In this document: positions 48,001 through 60,897 of the stretch, piece after piece | Layout of the letters: each line of letters begins with the position of its first letter | Position numbering within the stretch: the first letter of the stretch is position 1 | Source: Paramacrobiotus metropolitanus | Taxonomy: Eukaryota > Tardigrada > Eutardigrada > Parachela > Macrobiotidae | Assembly: GCF_019649055.1 (NCBI RefSeq) | Contig: NW_026570257.1 | Span: forward strand, 1,116,001-1,180,000 | Length of the DNA stretch: 64,000 nt | Direction: 5' to 3' | Program-made: the position numbers and the translations under genes | Notes under the pieces: generated by a model | Database searches by the model: none | Told to the model about the DNA's origin: nothing | The model's input: the letters and a program-made list of their open reading frames with translations, nothing else

Positions 48001-48996
48001 TCGCTTATCCATTTTTAGTTTTAATTTTTCTTCGTTGTTCTGTGTGCAGATTTGTTGTCAGTGGTTGCGCTTCTAATCTGAAAGAATTTAAAAATTCAAT
48101 TTTACACACTTATATAATTTATTAATTTAGCTGGTTATTTCTATTTATTACAGTTATTGATTATTTTACTTAGTTGTTTTTCGAGAAATTCATGGTGATT
48201 GGAGTGTTTATCGCAGGTGCTCCTGAGTTTTTTGAATCCCTGACCAAAGTACAGCGTGGTGCCGACAATATGGTCAATCTGACGTGCGACGCCGTCACAG
48301 GCGGCGCGGTGGATCCCGTATTTACCTGGTCCCGCAACGGAACGGAACTGCGCGAACTGGACGACAAGAACGCGCCGCCCTGCACACACCGCAGCTGCCC
48401 CATTCCGTTCAATGAGGACCATTCGCTGTTTGACGATATCCGCTGCACAGCCACGAATGCTTTTGGTGAAGCGTCCAAAGCCTTCAGAATCATCGATGGT
48501 AAGCCAAATTTGTTGAATGATAATTTTAAGCTCAGTTTTTAACACATTATTACTAATTATGAGAATTTTTCTTACTTATTGCATAAAGAATTCGGTATCA
48601 CATTACGGCGAGTCCATCGTGCTGATAAGAATGTCTTGATTTTAACTTCTTTGATTAGTAAAGTAATTAATAATTTAATTTGTACCGTAAGCATGCAAAT
48701 AATTCGAAATTTAATTAATATTTTTACGAGATTATTTTTCCTGATGATTGTAAGAAATCGGAATTTTTAATGCCGACATAACAGGAAATGAATTAAAATC
48801 TGGTACATCATTTGTCATTTCTGTAGGCGTCAGAACGGCTACCAGCATGGACGCCGTCCACCCGCCCGCTGGCCAGACCGGTCTCGTGCCGACTGTCCCG
48901 GGAGTCAACGTGGAAATACAGCCGAGCGCCGCGGCGGGTCTCGGAATGCAGGCAGCGCTCGTGGCCCTTATCGCCCTGTTTGTTGTGTGTGTGTAG
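45096..48996 (+). CDS. GPI-anchored three-Ig-domain cell-surface protein
   Basis: Seven exons, 45096-45144, 46957-47128, 47263-47438, 47553-47708, 47808-47984, 48217-48498 and 48827-48996, encode about 393 residues. Every junction is GT-AG and all phases close. Exon 1 is a signal peptide (MNDLVKILVGGFLLST). Ig1 spans exons 2-3 (cysteines in VEVKCSAM and NYTCLVTI), Ig2 exons 4-5 (VELVCST and the DAGAYKCIAYQ motif), and Ig3 exon 6 (VNLTCDAV to IRCTATN, with VFTWSRNG). The C-terminus is a hydrophobic tail (MQAALVALIALFVVCV) directly before the stop, typical of a GPI-anchor signal. Several N-x-S/T sites are present. A role in adhesion or recognition is inferred from the architecture. It looks intact; copy A at 22.9-26.0 kb is a pseudogene. 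Confidence 0.85.
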
Positions 48997-48999
48997 ATT

Positions 49000-49954
49000 G
49001 TGGAAACTGGAATGTGTATGTGTGTTGATGGGTTTGCGGTTTTCCTTGTTTAAATGACGGTTTTCATCGCGCTTGATATGAATCACAGACGTTCCATGAT
49101 GTCCTTAGATTTGTTGGTACGTTTCAGCTTTTTGGTTTGACGCTTTACAAGGTTTCTATGGGGATTTCTCTCGAATTCTGTGAATCTTGATTATTATATT
49201 GGTGTCGTTGCATTATTTATCAGATGTGCTGTGCAAAAGCGGAATTCGGAGTTAACCTTCATTAAAATAATCACAGGTTTTGTATAAATTTCTTGGTATT
49301 TTCATGCGGTATAAAAGAGCCTTTAAAATATTCACAATATTCTTAAAATAACAGCGTCATGTAAAAAACATTCAGTGAAAGTTATCTAGGAAGTTAGCTA
49401 AATTATGTTATAATCGAGTTCGTAAAGGAGGTGAGTAGTTAGACCCGTACACCGTGTACGAACAATAAAAATACCGCTAAAAAAACCTTGCAAAATACCG
49501 TTATCGTTTTTAATTCCAGAAAGTCTGAATAAGAATTACAAGAACCGTTTTTAAAAAAAATCACAGCCGTTTCCATTCCACGTCTTGGCGTATTCACACA
49601 TTTCGACGAACCAGTGAGTTAACAGCAAATACTGTACGACCAGTGATAACACCACAAAAAAAGGAACGAAAAGCGAAGAAACGACCGAATTATTCGAGGA
49701 AGTTCCACTTCTCCGGCGTATTCGCACAATTGCGAACAATAATAGCCAATACTGTAGACCAGTAATACCACCACAAAAAAAGGAACGAAAACTGAAGAAA
49801 TTCATAAAGCTATGTTCGCGACTAAATAAATTTTGAATTATCTTAATAAACTAAATCTGAACCATACAGAAAAATATACACACCAGATTCACGAGCACTG
49901 AGAACGAACAGTTACCGTTTGAGTGGCTTGTACAGTGTACAAAAAAGCAACAGC
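49000..49954. repeat. 3' flank of the Ig gene with a 125-bp local duplication
   Basis: 49608-49680 and 49735-49805 are near-identical segments around ACCACAAAAAAAGGAACGAA, so a unit of about 125 bp is duplicated here. Homology with the left Ig copy ends near 49925, next to the F-box gene. No gene is seen. Confidence 0.6.
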
Positions 49955-52247
49955 TCACTTCGCAGTGTCGACAATGTCCGCCACGGCCAGGCGATTCTTC
50001 GTTTGCGTGTTGATAATTTTGTGGCGGATGCGGTGGTTCGTGATCACCCAGAGATCCATCATCCACTGAAAATCATCCAGCATATCCACCGTCAACAGAC
50101 TCTTACTGTCCAGCCACGACAGCGCCACCGTCACATCCTCCAGGACCAAGTTATCACAGACCGCCGCCCACCGCGTCGCCATCTCCGGACGCCAGCGCTC
50201 CGAGCCCAGCGCAAAACGCAGGTAAATCCGCGAACGGGCCACAATAATTCGGGGTAGTTTCATCTTCTTGGCGTGCAGGATATCCGCCATGATATGCAGC
50301 GGACAGGAGAACCATCCCCGCTCCGTGTGCAGATTGGTGACGACCAGAGTCTTCGTGGAAGGCGTCACTAGGGCATGCATCACGTGGGCCAGCATCGCGC
50401 CGCTGCATTTGTTGGCGTCGATCTCCAGACGCCGGGCCAACTGCGGCGACTTAATGACGCTGTTCCAGGTGTAGCAGGTGGCGCTGGCAGCGGCGCGTTC
50501 GTTGACGTCCAGGAAGGTGAAGATGCGGGACAACAGCTCCACCGGGAGCCGGCGGATGTAGCATTTCCCGGTTGTGTCGGCCGGTGTGGCCGTAGTTTGC
50601 TCCTGAGTCGGTTCCGTCGTCGGCAGGCAGGTGGTACTGTGTCGCTGAAAACCGAATATAATTACTGCACCTATTAAATGCAACTATTATTTTTTAATGC
50701 AATGACAATATTAGAATATTTTTTTTTAATTTTTAAACTCTCTTTATGCTTAAACAGCTCTTCGACTTCAACGTCTTTTAACCGAACGAAGGGCAGAAAA
50801 TAATAACAATTAGCACAACAAATACTCCTCGTATTTTGTAAAATTAGTTTTGCCGGTTCACAAGTTTCGAATAACGTTCGAAAAAACAAATCCCCCCGCT
50901 CACGGGAATAAATTTGAATATACAGTATTTTCAAATTTATTACCGTATCAGGCATTAAAAATCCGCTTAACATACGAAATATTTTTAAATTTTCCTACTG
51001 TAGGCAAAGCAGAAAAACATGCGAATGTACAGATAATCCCTGCAAGGCTTTGTAACGACAGTGCATCTTCACAGAATCTGCACAATCAGACCATGCGACC
51101 AATCTTACAGTTACTGTAGTTGATCTTACCACAACACGTGGAGATGATGCACCCTTCCGTCGTTTACTGCGACAATCACATTCTCCATTCCGACCACGCT
51201 TTCGTCCACGCTCCAGGTTCAAAATCCCCATACGCGTGAGAAATGTCTCCTGAAATCAAAACGATTTATCAGCAAAATTTCAACAATACCTGGCACCAGC
51301 CCGAGAGCGTTAACACACATGACTGGTTAAACTTACGGTATACATGATAAAACAATATAATCGTAATTCACAAATATAATAAATAAATTTTAGACAGCAC
51401 TCTAACTTTTCTTATAATAAAAATCCATAAAAATACACAATACGTTATTTATCTAAATCCTTATATTTCATTCTGTTTTACTTATTTTTATTTCCAGTAT
51501 TAAGTTCCCAAGATGAATAAATTACAAATAAATCATTAATAAACATTAAACAATAATAAATATTTTATTTATTACCTGCTATAAATATTTATTAATAAAA
51601 CACTAATCAATTAAATATTTTTTAAATAATTCCATTACCTCTGTAATTAATCGCGGTATTTCCACCGAAGTAGCCAAACACGTCACCTGCCGCCCCACCA
51701 CCCGCACCACGATCGTCTCCGTCACCCGCTGCCATTCCTGCGCGAAATCCGCCCGCCGCATCAGCGCGTCCATAGCCGGATGCGGATCCCCCGCCCGGCC
51801 CAGATCCACGCAGCACCTCTTAAACGGCATCGTACTGCTGTCCTTCTCCCAGCCCCACGCCGGCATACCCCCCGGGGCCTGCACCCGCCCCCACCCCACC
51901 ACATCCCGCACCGTGCTCCCCTCTTCCAGACGGATCTCCACAAAGGCGTAGGCGTACTCCGCGCCCCCCGCCAGGAGGGTGGCGGGGTGCCAGCACCAGG
52001 GGTGGTGGGCACTCAACTGGTAGAGGACCTGCGCCGGGCCGCCCACCCCCGGGGGCGGCTGCCCCGCGGGCAGACGGCCCTGGACGAAGCTGGCGAAGGG
52101 GATGAGGTCGGCGTGGTGCGCGGGGTAGCCGAAATCGACGATGAGGCCGTGGGGGCGGTGAACGTCGATGACCATGCCGTGGCGCACCAGTCCATTGGCG
52201 TCTTTCACGTCGACGGCGCCGTAGCGCCAGATATCGTTTCGAAACAT
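49955..52247 (-). CDS. F-box protein with an N-terminal tudor/SH3-like domain
   Basis: Three exons, 52247-51639, 51250-51130 and 50664-49955, give about 479 residues in consistent phase (0, then 1). Exon 1 (residues 1-203) starts MFRNDIWRYGAVDVKDANG and contains GLIVDFGYPAHHADLIPF and a WCWHPATLL strand pair. It looks like a small barrel domain of the type I recall in many tardigrade proteins. Exon 2 is a short basic linker (RGRKRGRNGECDCRSKRRKG), possibly a nuclear signal. Exon 3 holds an F-box (IRRLPVELLSRIFTFLDV with ATCYTWNSVI), which would bind Skp1 and recruit targets to an SCF ubiquitin ligase. The C-terminal 180 residues are probably the substrate-binding part. Exon 1 is much more GC-rich than its surroundings. 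Confidence 0.72.
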
Positions 52248-55200
52248 GTGTGTGCTGTAAGGCAGTGTAAGCCTGTTATGCTGTATAAGGAAATCGACGT
52301 TTCGAAATCACAGTAAACAAGCGCTACGTTAACGTGGAATAAACTGGGTACGCAGGGAATTTCAGAGGACTGATGCTTAGCAGCGAGTTCGATAAATAAA
52401 TTAATATCGATAAGGAGAAAACAGAAGATAAAACGGAGAACCGGAAAAAAACAGGACTTCAACAGTGGAAATCACAAGATTCAGTCAAAGTTATTTTTTG
52501 CGCTCGGTCATGCTGAAACAAGACCGGAAATGATTTAAACCGCCGACTGGAGGTGGTGCAGCTGTCGCCGCTATTTTACACAGAATGCTTTGTACGCATA
52601 GGTACAGTATTTTTATTTCTGTGCCTGCTTTAAATTACTGTATTTATTTTTCATGTATTTTTATTTTGAAAATTTGAAGAGCACTCTACCGCCTACGATT
52701 TACTGAAAAAAGTGGAATCTGCAAAACTGCGTATTGAATTACAAAGTTGTATGATTTTTATGATTTCTCGGTAGCAGTTGTAAATTTATGACAATTTATT
52801 GCGGCCTTTAATTCACAAGTGAGCAGGTATGCTTGCATTTTACCAACACCTGGCAACTCATCAAAGGATTAACCAAACAGATCGACATACAGTAGCCTGG
52901 TGTCGGATGTCGAATCGGAAGATTACATATGCCTTGTATGTGGTACTTTTCCAGAATCATTTGCCGCAAAAAAATCTGGCGCCGAGCACTCTGTTATACG
53001 GATACCGTCCAACCTGGAAATAGCAAAAAAACGGTTAGCCGATTCCGTCTCTGATGTATCCAGGTATATGCGCATGCAGAATTTTGGCGAAAGCACAAAT
53101 TTCAGGAACGGTTTAATCGGCGAAGAGAGTCAAGAGCGGCGTATTACGTTACAAGTACTCATAAATTTATTTACCATATAAGAGATCGAAAAAATGGCAT
53201 ACCGCGAAGGAAATCGAAACGCCATCCACGTCCTGTGAGCAGCGTATACAGACAGACAGGTCGTGGGACTACGCATATATTGACGTTAAATAATTACAGT
53301 ACTATGAACAGCGGAACCACTGCACCACACTGATTCTGGCATGTTGATACAAAGGTCGGATTTCTTACCGGTAAGCGTAAAATTCTGAGTTGGCAACTGT
53401 TTGCCCGAAACGCGACGGGTCAAATGAGTACGAGGTAATTGCGTACAGCATTGTTGGGTAAAGCGAAAATTTGCAGCTTAACATTATAGAACAAAAAACA
53501 AAATTGTATCGCATTCAGGAATTGTACTGTGTACACATACTTAGGTACAGTACAGTACGTAGTACTAGTATCTGTATATACATACTGTACTGTATTGTAC
53601 TGTACCTAGGTACGTGTAAATGAATACCAAAAAGAAGAAATATAAAAAATAAAATCTATGTAAATGTACTATCAGAAAGACGAAGTGCAAAAGAACCGAA
53701 CACAAAGTTATAAGAAAAGCACATACTGAAACGCACCAGCTTTATACTAAAACCAGAATCGAAAAGAACCTGTTTATTCTTACGTACAGGAAATTTTTAA
53801 TCTAAGAAATCAAACCGGTTTTGTAACTGCTGCTCTTATTCGGTCAATCAGGTTTTATCAAAATTACTGCGAAGAACGTTCAGAATAATTAACAACACAT
53901 AGGGCAACGGAAATTATAAGAAAATATTCGTAGTGCGTACAACCCTTTCACCTTCATTTATGTAATCAGAATGACCTTTTCCTAAACTTTAGGCAGCAAT
54001 TTAGTACGGAAGTTTCCACCAGATTGCAGCCTACCGATTAAAAAAAGGTCACCCTAACCAAATTTAGTTTCCACGGAATATTAAATTAAGTTGTTTCTCT
54101 GTGTGCTTCTTAACGGGCATCCAATAAATGACCTGCGCGGGCCGATGCCCATAAATATTTAGGGCCATAACTGGAGCCAATTTTAGCTTATAAAATTGTG
54201 CCCTTTCGAAGCAAGACATCTCCGTCATCGTCGCCCGCGCATAACTGTTTTTAACTTCGCCTTAATGGTTTCCTGCTACATGTTCACCTTGTTATCCATC
54301 ATGATAAGAAAGGCAGACCATTTGAAGAGACGATAGCGCGGAAATTATCATCCCTGTGGAATACTATCGTGGCGCACTACACCTAATACACACGGCCATG
54401 TGCGGAGCTTTTACCTGGGTACATTCATCTAAGAAAATGAATTTCTTAGTCGGTCGTGTACATGCCCTGTCAATTTATTGTTAGGGAAGAAACTATACAG
54501 AACACGCTTGTAATTCAGCTTTTTTTACCTTGTCGGCTGATTTGAAGACTGAAGAATCGCCAAGGCATTGATCAGCCGGCACGCTCGTGCGCGGCGCACT
54601 CAAAGCAGATATTAACGTGTCGTACGTTAATTAACGATTTGTCGCGTGCATCCGAATCATCTGATTGATGTGGTCTTTTTACCCGGATCCCATGTTTGCG
54701 GGATTCAGCCCAGTATTACATGTAAGCTGTGTTTATAACTGCGTAACTATACACATAAAGCTTCAGTATAAACTGCAGCGGTTTTCATCAAATTAACGGC
54801 CGTAGCGACTAATACGTAATATGTACTTGCCGGTGATGTCTTTTTTACTGTATGATCTTTCTTCTAATTACTGTACGTTGGACGCAGGTTTTCATCAGTA
54901 TAGAAACCGTACATTAATTTCTGTCAGTTGATTTTATAGCTGTCTAGACGAAGTGTCCATAAAAAGTACTGTTAACAAAGTGCTACAGGTTTTCTTGTGC
55001 TTTTATATAATATTATTTAGAAACATTTGCCGGTTTTGCCGTTTGACTTCCTAATGGTACACGCGCAAGCGCACTATTACTGATCCTAAATATTCGATTT
55101 AATCGTTGGATTTTTTGTGGTCATTAATTTACAATCTTCGATCTGTATACAAAATCCTTCGAGCACGTTTATATCGACTTATTCAACCTTCATCCAATAA

Positions 55201-55647
55201 GCAGCGACCGACATTTTCGAGTAATTATCTACTACGGTTGTGATTGACCTTCTGGTGCCCATATATATCGATCCTGTGACCGTATATGCGGTGTACACCT
55301 ATACCGGCACTTGGGACTGTTTCAATTAGGCGGAAGTCTGTTTTTCCTTCCCTTTGATCCGATCACTGAATGAGAATCAATACACAATGGATCCAGTGGG
55401 TCGATTCTGGGGCAGGTACAGCTCAACGCGTGTCCCCGCATAAGTTGTTGATATAAGGCAGCATTTATTCAATCAAAGTGCTGAATATTGCACCGCGCGA
55501 CAAGGCTCCGGCCCGAGTCACTCCATCCGCAAACACTCACCGGCTATTACTTCCCGCAATATGTCCCGTCAAGCCGTTATTTACTACTTGTTCTAGAATC
55601 CACGGTTTTTATCACCACTCGGGGGAATTTTATTATAGTTTTGCGAC
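52248..55647. other. long intergenic region
   Basis: Mostly AT-rich DNA. It holds a possible exon at 52900-53181 (listed separately) and an imperfect inverted repeat at about 53530-53615 built from GTACTGTAC-like units. I see no other gene between 53182 and 55647; the part just before 55648 should contain the GPCR promoter. Confidence 0.5.
52900..53181 (+). CDS. candidate 93-residue protein or exon
   Basis: The frame begins MSDVESEDYICLVCG and continues with a lysine-rich stretch and VIRIPSNLEIAKKRLADSVSDV before stopping. A CxxC pair (ICLVC) lies near the N-terminus, but there is no matching second pair. It has a coding-like composition and a plausible start, yet no recognised family. It could be a small gene, or a first exon with a missed splice junction, or chance. 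Confidence 0.3.
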   Translation: MSDVESEDYICLVCGTFPESFAAKKSGAEHSVIRIPSNLEIAKKRLADSVSDVSRYMRMQNFGESTNFRNGLIGEESQERRITLQVLINLFTI

Positions 55648-58600
55648 ATGGATGCCGGTAATGCGACGAATTTTACACGGATTGGGCCCAACACAACCGA
55701 CATCAAGGCGTACATAACGTACCCCGGCTGGTTGACCTTTTGGTTTATTGTGATGATTTTCTTATGCATTCTGGGCGCCTTTTCCAATTCGTTGTTGTTT
55801 ATGGCGATCGTGACCTCGCGGAAGCTGCGCAAAGGGTCGGGGACGTTGATTGCGCATTCCATTCTGATTGAGGCGTTTCTATGTGTCATCGGCGTGCCGC
55901 TGATCATGGCGTCCACGTATATGCCGCAGTTTGGTTGGCCTTCGAAGACCATGTGCAAGTGGACGATGCTGCTGTTCTATGGACCGATTTTTGCCGGGAC
56001 GTGGGCGTCGGTGCTGATCGCCATTAATCGCTTCGTGGCGATATTCTTCCCGCACGTGTACTCCAAACTGACGACACCGCCGCTGTTGGCGCTGGTTATT
56101 GCCCTGGGCTGGGCGGTGGCGCTGGCCAGTTCGGTGCCCATGTTCTTCGAAGCCGGCGGAATATCTGTTGGGGTAATTTGTTACACATTTTGTAAATTCG
56201 TTCATTTATCTGCAATTGTTCCGTTGGTTTCTCGTTACTACATAATTATTTTATGCTGTCAGTGCAAATTACTATTAATTTCCGAGCGAAGGGTTAATGT
56301 TTTTATTGTAACCCGCCGCTCCTACTTGCGTAGGCATGCACGATGATGTACAACACCATATTACAATACACGATAGTGTATCTACGTTACACATTCCTTG
56401 TACTTTTTAGTACGTACCGGTAATTACGCGATTATCATGATTATTCTATGTACATAATACAGCTTTAATGTTTAAAGGAATCTTGTGTACTAAGCACGGT
56501 CAGACAAAAGTTATAATTGTCAGCTACGGAATTTCGGTGGCGCGGCTTTTGTATTCATACTATCCACAGGAATACCGCCAGTCGGCAAACAATATGCCCT
56601 TTAATTAAAATATGTAGACTTGCCGTATAAAGCTTCTGCAGTAATGCAACAATTGGCACCTGCAGCGTCGATAACACGTATTAGCAATATAGTATTACCG
56701 GGAATCTGCATAGCATTACCGTAAGGCTTCGCCTTATCGTCACCATGATCGGCGTCATAAAGCAGTTTACGGAAGTAATCGCACCGGCAGTGAGATGAAG
56801 CGTATTTTTGAACAATTTTCACTTCATTCACATTCTCGTGAAATATTTGATAGGAGTGTCGTGTTTCTTAAAAATCGAAATATAAATATGTGCCACAAAT
56901 TAGGGTTTGTTGAAAGATTATTGATACTATGATCGAAACAGCAAAGCAAGGCCGATCATAACGACAAATATCCATTTGTTTTGCTCCATATAATATTTTT
57001 ATGGTCATAAATAAATATTGCATTCTGCCACTTTCGTAAGCAGATCGATGGGAAATACTTGTACATTAGCAACTGACGTTTTTTGCAAAACAGCTACGAT
57101 AACAGACTTTTCCTCAAACATCTTGCTTCGATTTACTTGTAATCATTTCTTGGTGACGTATGCTAGCTATCAATTTCACCTGCACAAGTAGCGTAAATGT
57201 GCCTAATGCAGCGAAGCGCTTGTGTCGCCTATGGAGCAAACAACAAATCAACGTCATTATTACCTTTAATGCGGCTTGCGGTAACACTAATCTGCCACGC
57301 ACGTCACTGCAATAATCTCCGCCGGTGATCGGAGTGCGGTGGTTCTCAAAACACCGAATTCGAGAAAATTATCTTTTATCGTAAACTCTTCAAAGCTTAA
57401 CAAAAACAGGAACGTTAGAAAAATGACAGACTTAATATATTAATACAGTATATACAATTGTTACATAATATATGGATATAATATAATTATGATATATGAT
57501 TGTTAATATATTATCATCGTATGGTTAATTATATGAAATACATTTATTTTACTGAATTGAGTTTTGCTATTCACCGTTTTGGGCTTAAGCGTCAAGAGAT
57601 CCGTTTACAATTTTGTTATTTAAAAAAAATGGTATTTTGCAGTACGCGGTATTGTTTGACTCCTTAACAATCCGAAAACAATACAGTGGAGGCGTTAGTT
57701 TTAGTACGCGTAGATTTAACGTTCTTTTGTTGTTAGACAGAGGAAGCGCAGCAGAATTTTTAATTTAATTACTGGTTGAGCCTTTTGTATCCCCACTTGA
57801 GTATATAACACGCTGCATACCGTTGGTACAATTTTGCAAATAATACTGGGATGGGCTTCTCTCCGCACACCACTGTTTGGTAATAATAACGAGAATGCAA
57901 TGTCAAATAGTACTTCACTTTTTACAGAAGTATGCTTAGATATACTGTACACTGTACCAGTTTATATAATCCGCGCAGTATGCATTATGGAATGAAGTGT
58001 ATGTTGCGACTATTGCACTTGTTTCAAAAGGTGTTATAAAGTGCTAATTTACACTATGTACAATGCTAGAAAGTGGTATTCTTTTAATGCTAATACTACG
58101 TAATCCAACTGTTAACACCCGTCAATGACCGCTAGATTCACACCCACATAATATTTCTGAATGACCTTTGTGTATTTGCACCCACACCGTTAATCGTTTT
58201 ACGCCACATATACGCTTTGATCGACAGTACTGTTGTCTTCGTACAAATGATAGGCGCTTGTAATGCAATCGTTAGTAAGACAAAATAAACATCAATTTTT
58301 ACGCTCATTTAAACGTTTCTGATAATCTTAATATCAGCGATTAAGCAGCGCTCACTGTGGTAACTTATGGTGTACATTAAGTTGTAACTTATGGTGCCCA
58401 TACATACACGTGACCTTCAATATTTACAAACTTTGTATAAATGCAAACATACATACAAACATTGTTCAATATATACAAACCTGGTTTTGGTAGCGATATA
58501 TATGTATAATAATTACACGAAAAAGGTCGTTATTCACTGCGCCCCACGTGTTGATTGTTAGCAGAGCCAAGAAAATTACCCTAATAAAAAGAATTCGTAC

Positions 58601-59460
58601 CACTTTCAGGCGACGAAACCCTGGTATGCCTGTGGCGCACGCCAAGAGAAGCCCGGCTACTTATACAACTTCCTGGTAACCGTGGGGACCACCGCGCCGG
58701 CCGTCGCACTGGGAGTCATCTACGTCAGCATCTTTACCCTGGTCATCATTCGGGCGCTGATCTTTCGCCGGAAGATCGACACCACCGACAAGGCGGCCGT
58801 GGCGCGGAATCAACGGGCGCAGGCCATGACGCAAAAGCGCCTGAAGATGGCCCGTATGCTCTTCGTCTCCTACATCTGGTTTACGGTCTGCTACATGCCG
58901 GCCCCGGTGACGGCCAGTGTGGCGCCGGTGCTCTATGGCACCAGTCCGCTGGTGTCGCTGTTCCTGCGGATGCTCCTGGAGATCGGCTATGCAACCAGCC
59001 CGGTAGGTGGTTCGGTTTTCCCCTGCACAGTACCACGTATTGTTTAGTCAACCGAAACGTTTTCCGCACGATGCATTACGCAAAATAATATGTAAGCCGA
59101 AATCTCTTTTGTCGGACTTGATTTCTGCTAATCATGATGTGACGTACAACCAACCAAACAAGCTCAATCAATTTTTTTACCTAGATTGATTTTTATTATT
59201 TTACGTTGTAATGCATTTTCCTGCTTTTTGTAATCATGATAGCATGACTTCGACACGTGCTTATGTAATACAACAACGCTTTTTCATTCCAGGTCATCTA
59301 TTTAACAATGAACGCCGAATATCGAAGTGCCGCTAAACGCGTACTGTACCGCATTTTGCGCCTATGCCGGCCGTCGCTGTTAATACGAGACGACACGATT
59401 AAGATTGTAACGGAATACGAAATGGGAAAGACACCGACAAATAATGGCATTTCCGCTTAA
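55648..59460 (+). CDS. rhodopsin-like (class A) GPCR
   Basis: Exons 55648-56172, 58610-59002 and 59293-59460 join in phase 0 to give about 361 residues. An N-terminal tail with N-glycosylation sites (NATNFT, NTT) precedes TM1 (WLTFWFIVMIFLCILGAF with SNS at the usual N1.50 zone). TM3 has the expected cysteine (MCKW) and ends INRF where DRY is usual. ECL2 contains WYACG. The third loop has basic KIDTTDKAAVARNQRAQ. TM6 runs IWFTVCYMPAP and TM7 ends SPVIYLTMN, with Ser in place of the Asn of NPxxY. A short cytoplasmic tail follows. The ligand is unknown. Both switch motifs are altered, as seen in orphan receptors of lineage-specific expansions. Intron 1 is 2.4 kb and holds a dispersed repeat. 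Confidence 0.82.
56601..56831 (-). other. coding-like stretch inside GPCR intron 1
   Basis: On the strand opposite the GPCR, an open stretch reads NEVKIVQKYASSHCRCDYF and continues with a charged DADHGDDKAKPYG segment. It has coding-like composition but no convincing exon boundaries and no recognised family. It may be a gene fragment carried in by duplication. Confidence 0.2.
57245..57720 (+). repeat. dispersed repeat copy of family R in GPCR intron 1
   Basis: The sequence matches the reverse complement of 34560-35030 along its full length with scattered differences, so it is an inverted copy about 22 kb away. It starts at the same CTTTAATGCGGCTTGCGG boundary. It has no gene content. Confidence 0.65.
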
Positions 59461-60897
59461 AAAATGTGACTACATACAATGTTACGTTCCTTTTAATCAC
59501 GGATTTATGAAGCTAATCTCTGGACGGGTGAAAATTACGGAAATATTGTGCAGTTATTCCAGGCGCGTATTACACCAACGCTTTAAATGACCTTTGCGCG
59601 GAACTTATTGATTCTCCCTCACGTGTGCATTTTGCTCGTGTGATTGTGATACATCACAGAGACAAAAAATTAATAAGCGATTTTAATTTCAAAACTGAAA
59701 TTAAAAAAACATTATTGCGCGATCATGTTTCCCGGAAGTGAATCAATCCACAGAATGGGCAGAGTGCTTTCCGTGCTTTCGGTATCTGCCTATTACAATA
59801 CTGAGTAATTAATTCGTAAAACGCTATCTAGTAAGATTACTCTAGGAATTGGAAACACGCGAGCAAGAGATCAATTTCGTGTCTTTTTAGCATTCAGATT
59901 TTGACGTATAATTAAGTAATGTGGGTGTTGTTAAGTAATTATTAATCACATGTTAAGGACGTTTGTACATTAATTACCCCTTATAATTTTACCCATTTTA
60001 GAACTTAGACCAACACACGCGAACAAATGTGTGCTTTTTATTTAATATCTGATATTCTCATATTTGGCATCTTTAGCCATTTTTGGTAAAACTACTGTAA
60101 TAACCGTTGCGGAAACTGGATAGCCCATTACTTAAGAAAACGTGCAGTGCGTAATTAAATTGTACCATATACCCGTACGTTATATATCGGAAGAAATTTA
60201 TTGAGTACAGTACTGTATACAAGTAAAGTATCAACCGAGTCGACATCTATATTAAATTTCTAGTTAAATTCGTGCAAGGTAATTATCCTATATCAAATAA
60301 TTTTTGTACTGTTGTATGCACAAAGTCCCACTGTCGGTGTCTAACGTTACATACATGTTCTTTCAATCATTCTTTATAATGTTCAAGATATACAGCGTAG
60401 CGCCGGATGTGTTGTCACGGTCTGGAAGCGCAACGGCAGCAAGCCGGTATGCGTGCCATGTGGAAGAGCTGGACACGCGCCAGCTGTACCAGTTATTTAT
60501 ATGGTTTGCATAGGAAGATCTGTCGCCGGCATCGATTAGCAAATGTGTACGCGATGATGCTACCGCAATCGCATCCACGGTAGCACTATAGCACGCCAAG
60601 ATCGCTCTTGTCGTGCTGCATCGAATATTGCTAAATTGTTAAGAAAAACCTTCTAGAGTTTAGTACTGTGTATTTCTCGAAAATTTTAGAGCATTTTTAT
60701 TAATAATGTCCGTAAATTCCAGGCTTTCGAATCACACGTCTGCTTGAAGATGCGTGTGGATTGTTCTTTGCTAAAGCAAATGTACCACTGCAGATACATC
60801 GCACTCAGTGTTATGAAGGTTCTTTAGACTATGTTCCCGTGATTCCCATAAGAGTTTGTGATGCTTACTCGACGCGTCCATTAGTGTTTTTCCAGTA
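59461..60897. other. intergenic region between the GPCR and the four-pass protein
   Basis: AT-rich with no supported gene. A stretch at 60390-60513 reads VAPDVLSRSGSATAASRYAC and looks coding-like, but it has no clear exon limits and ends at a stop soon after. Confidence 0.4.
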
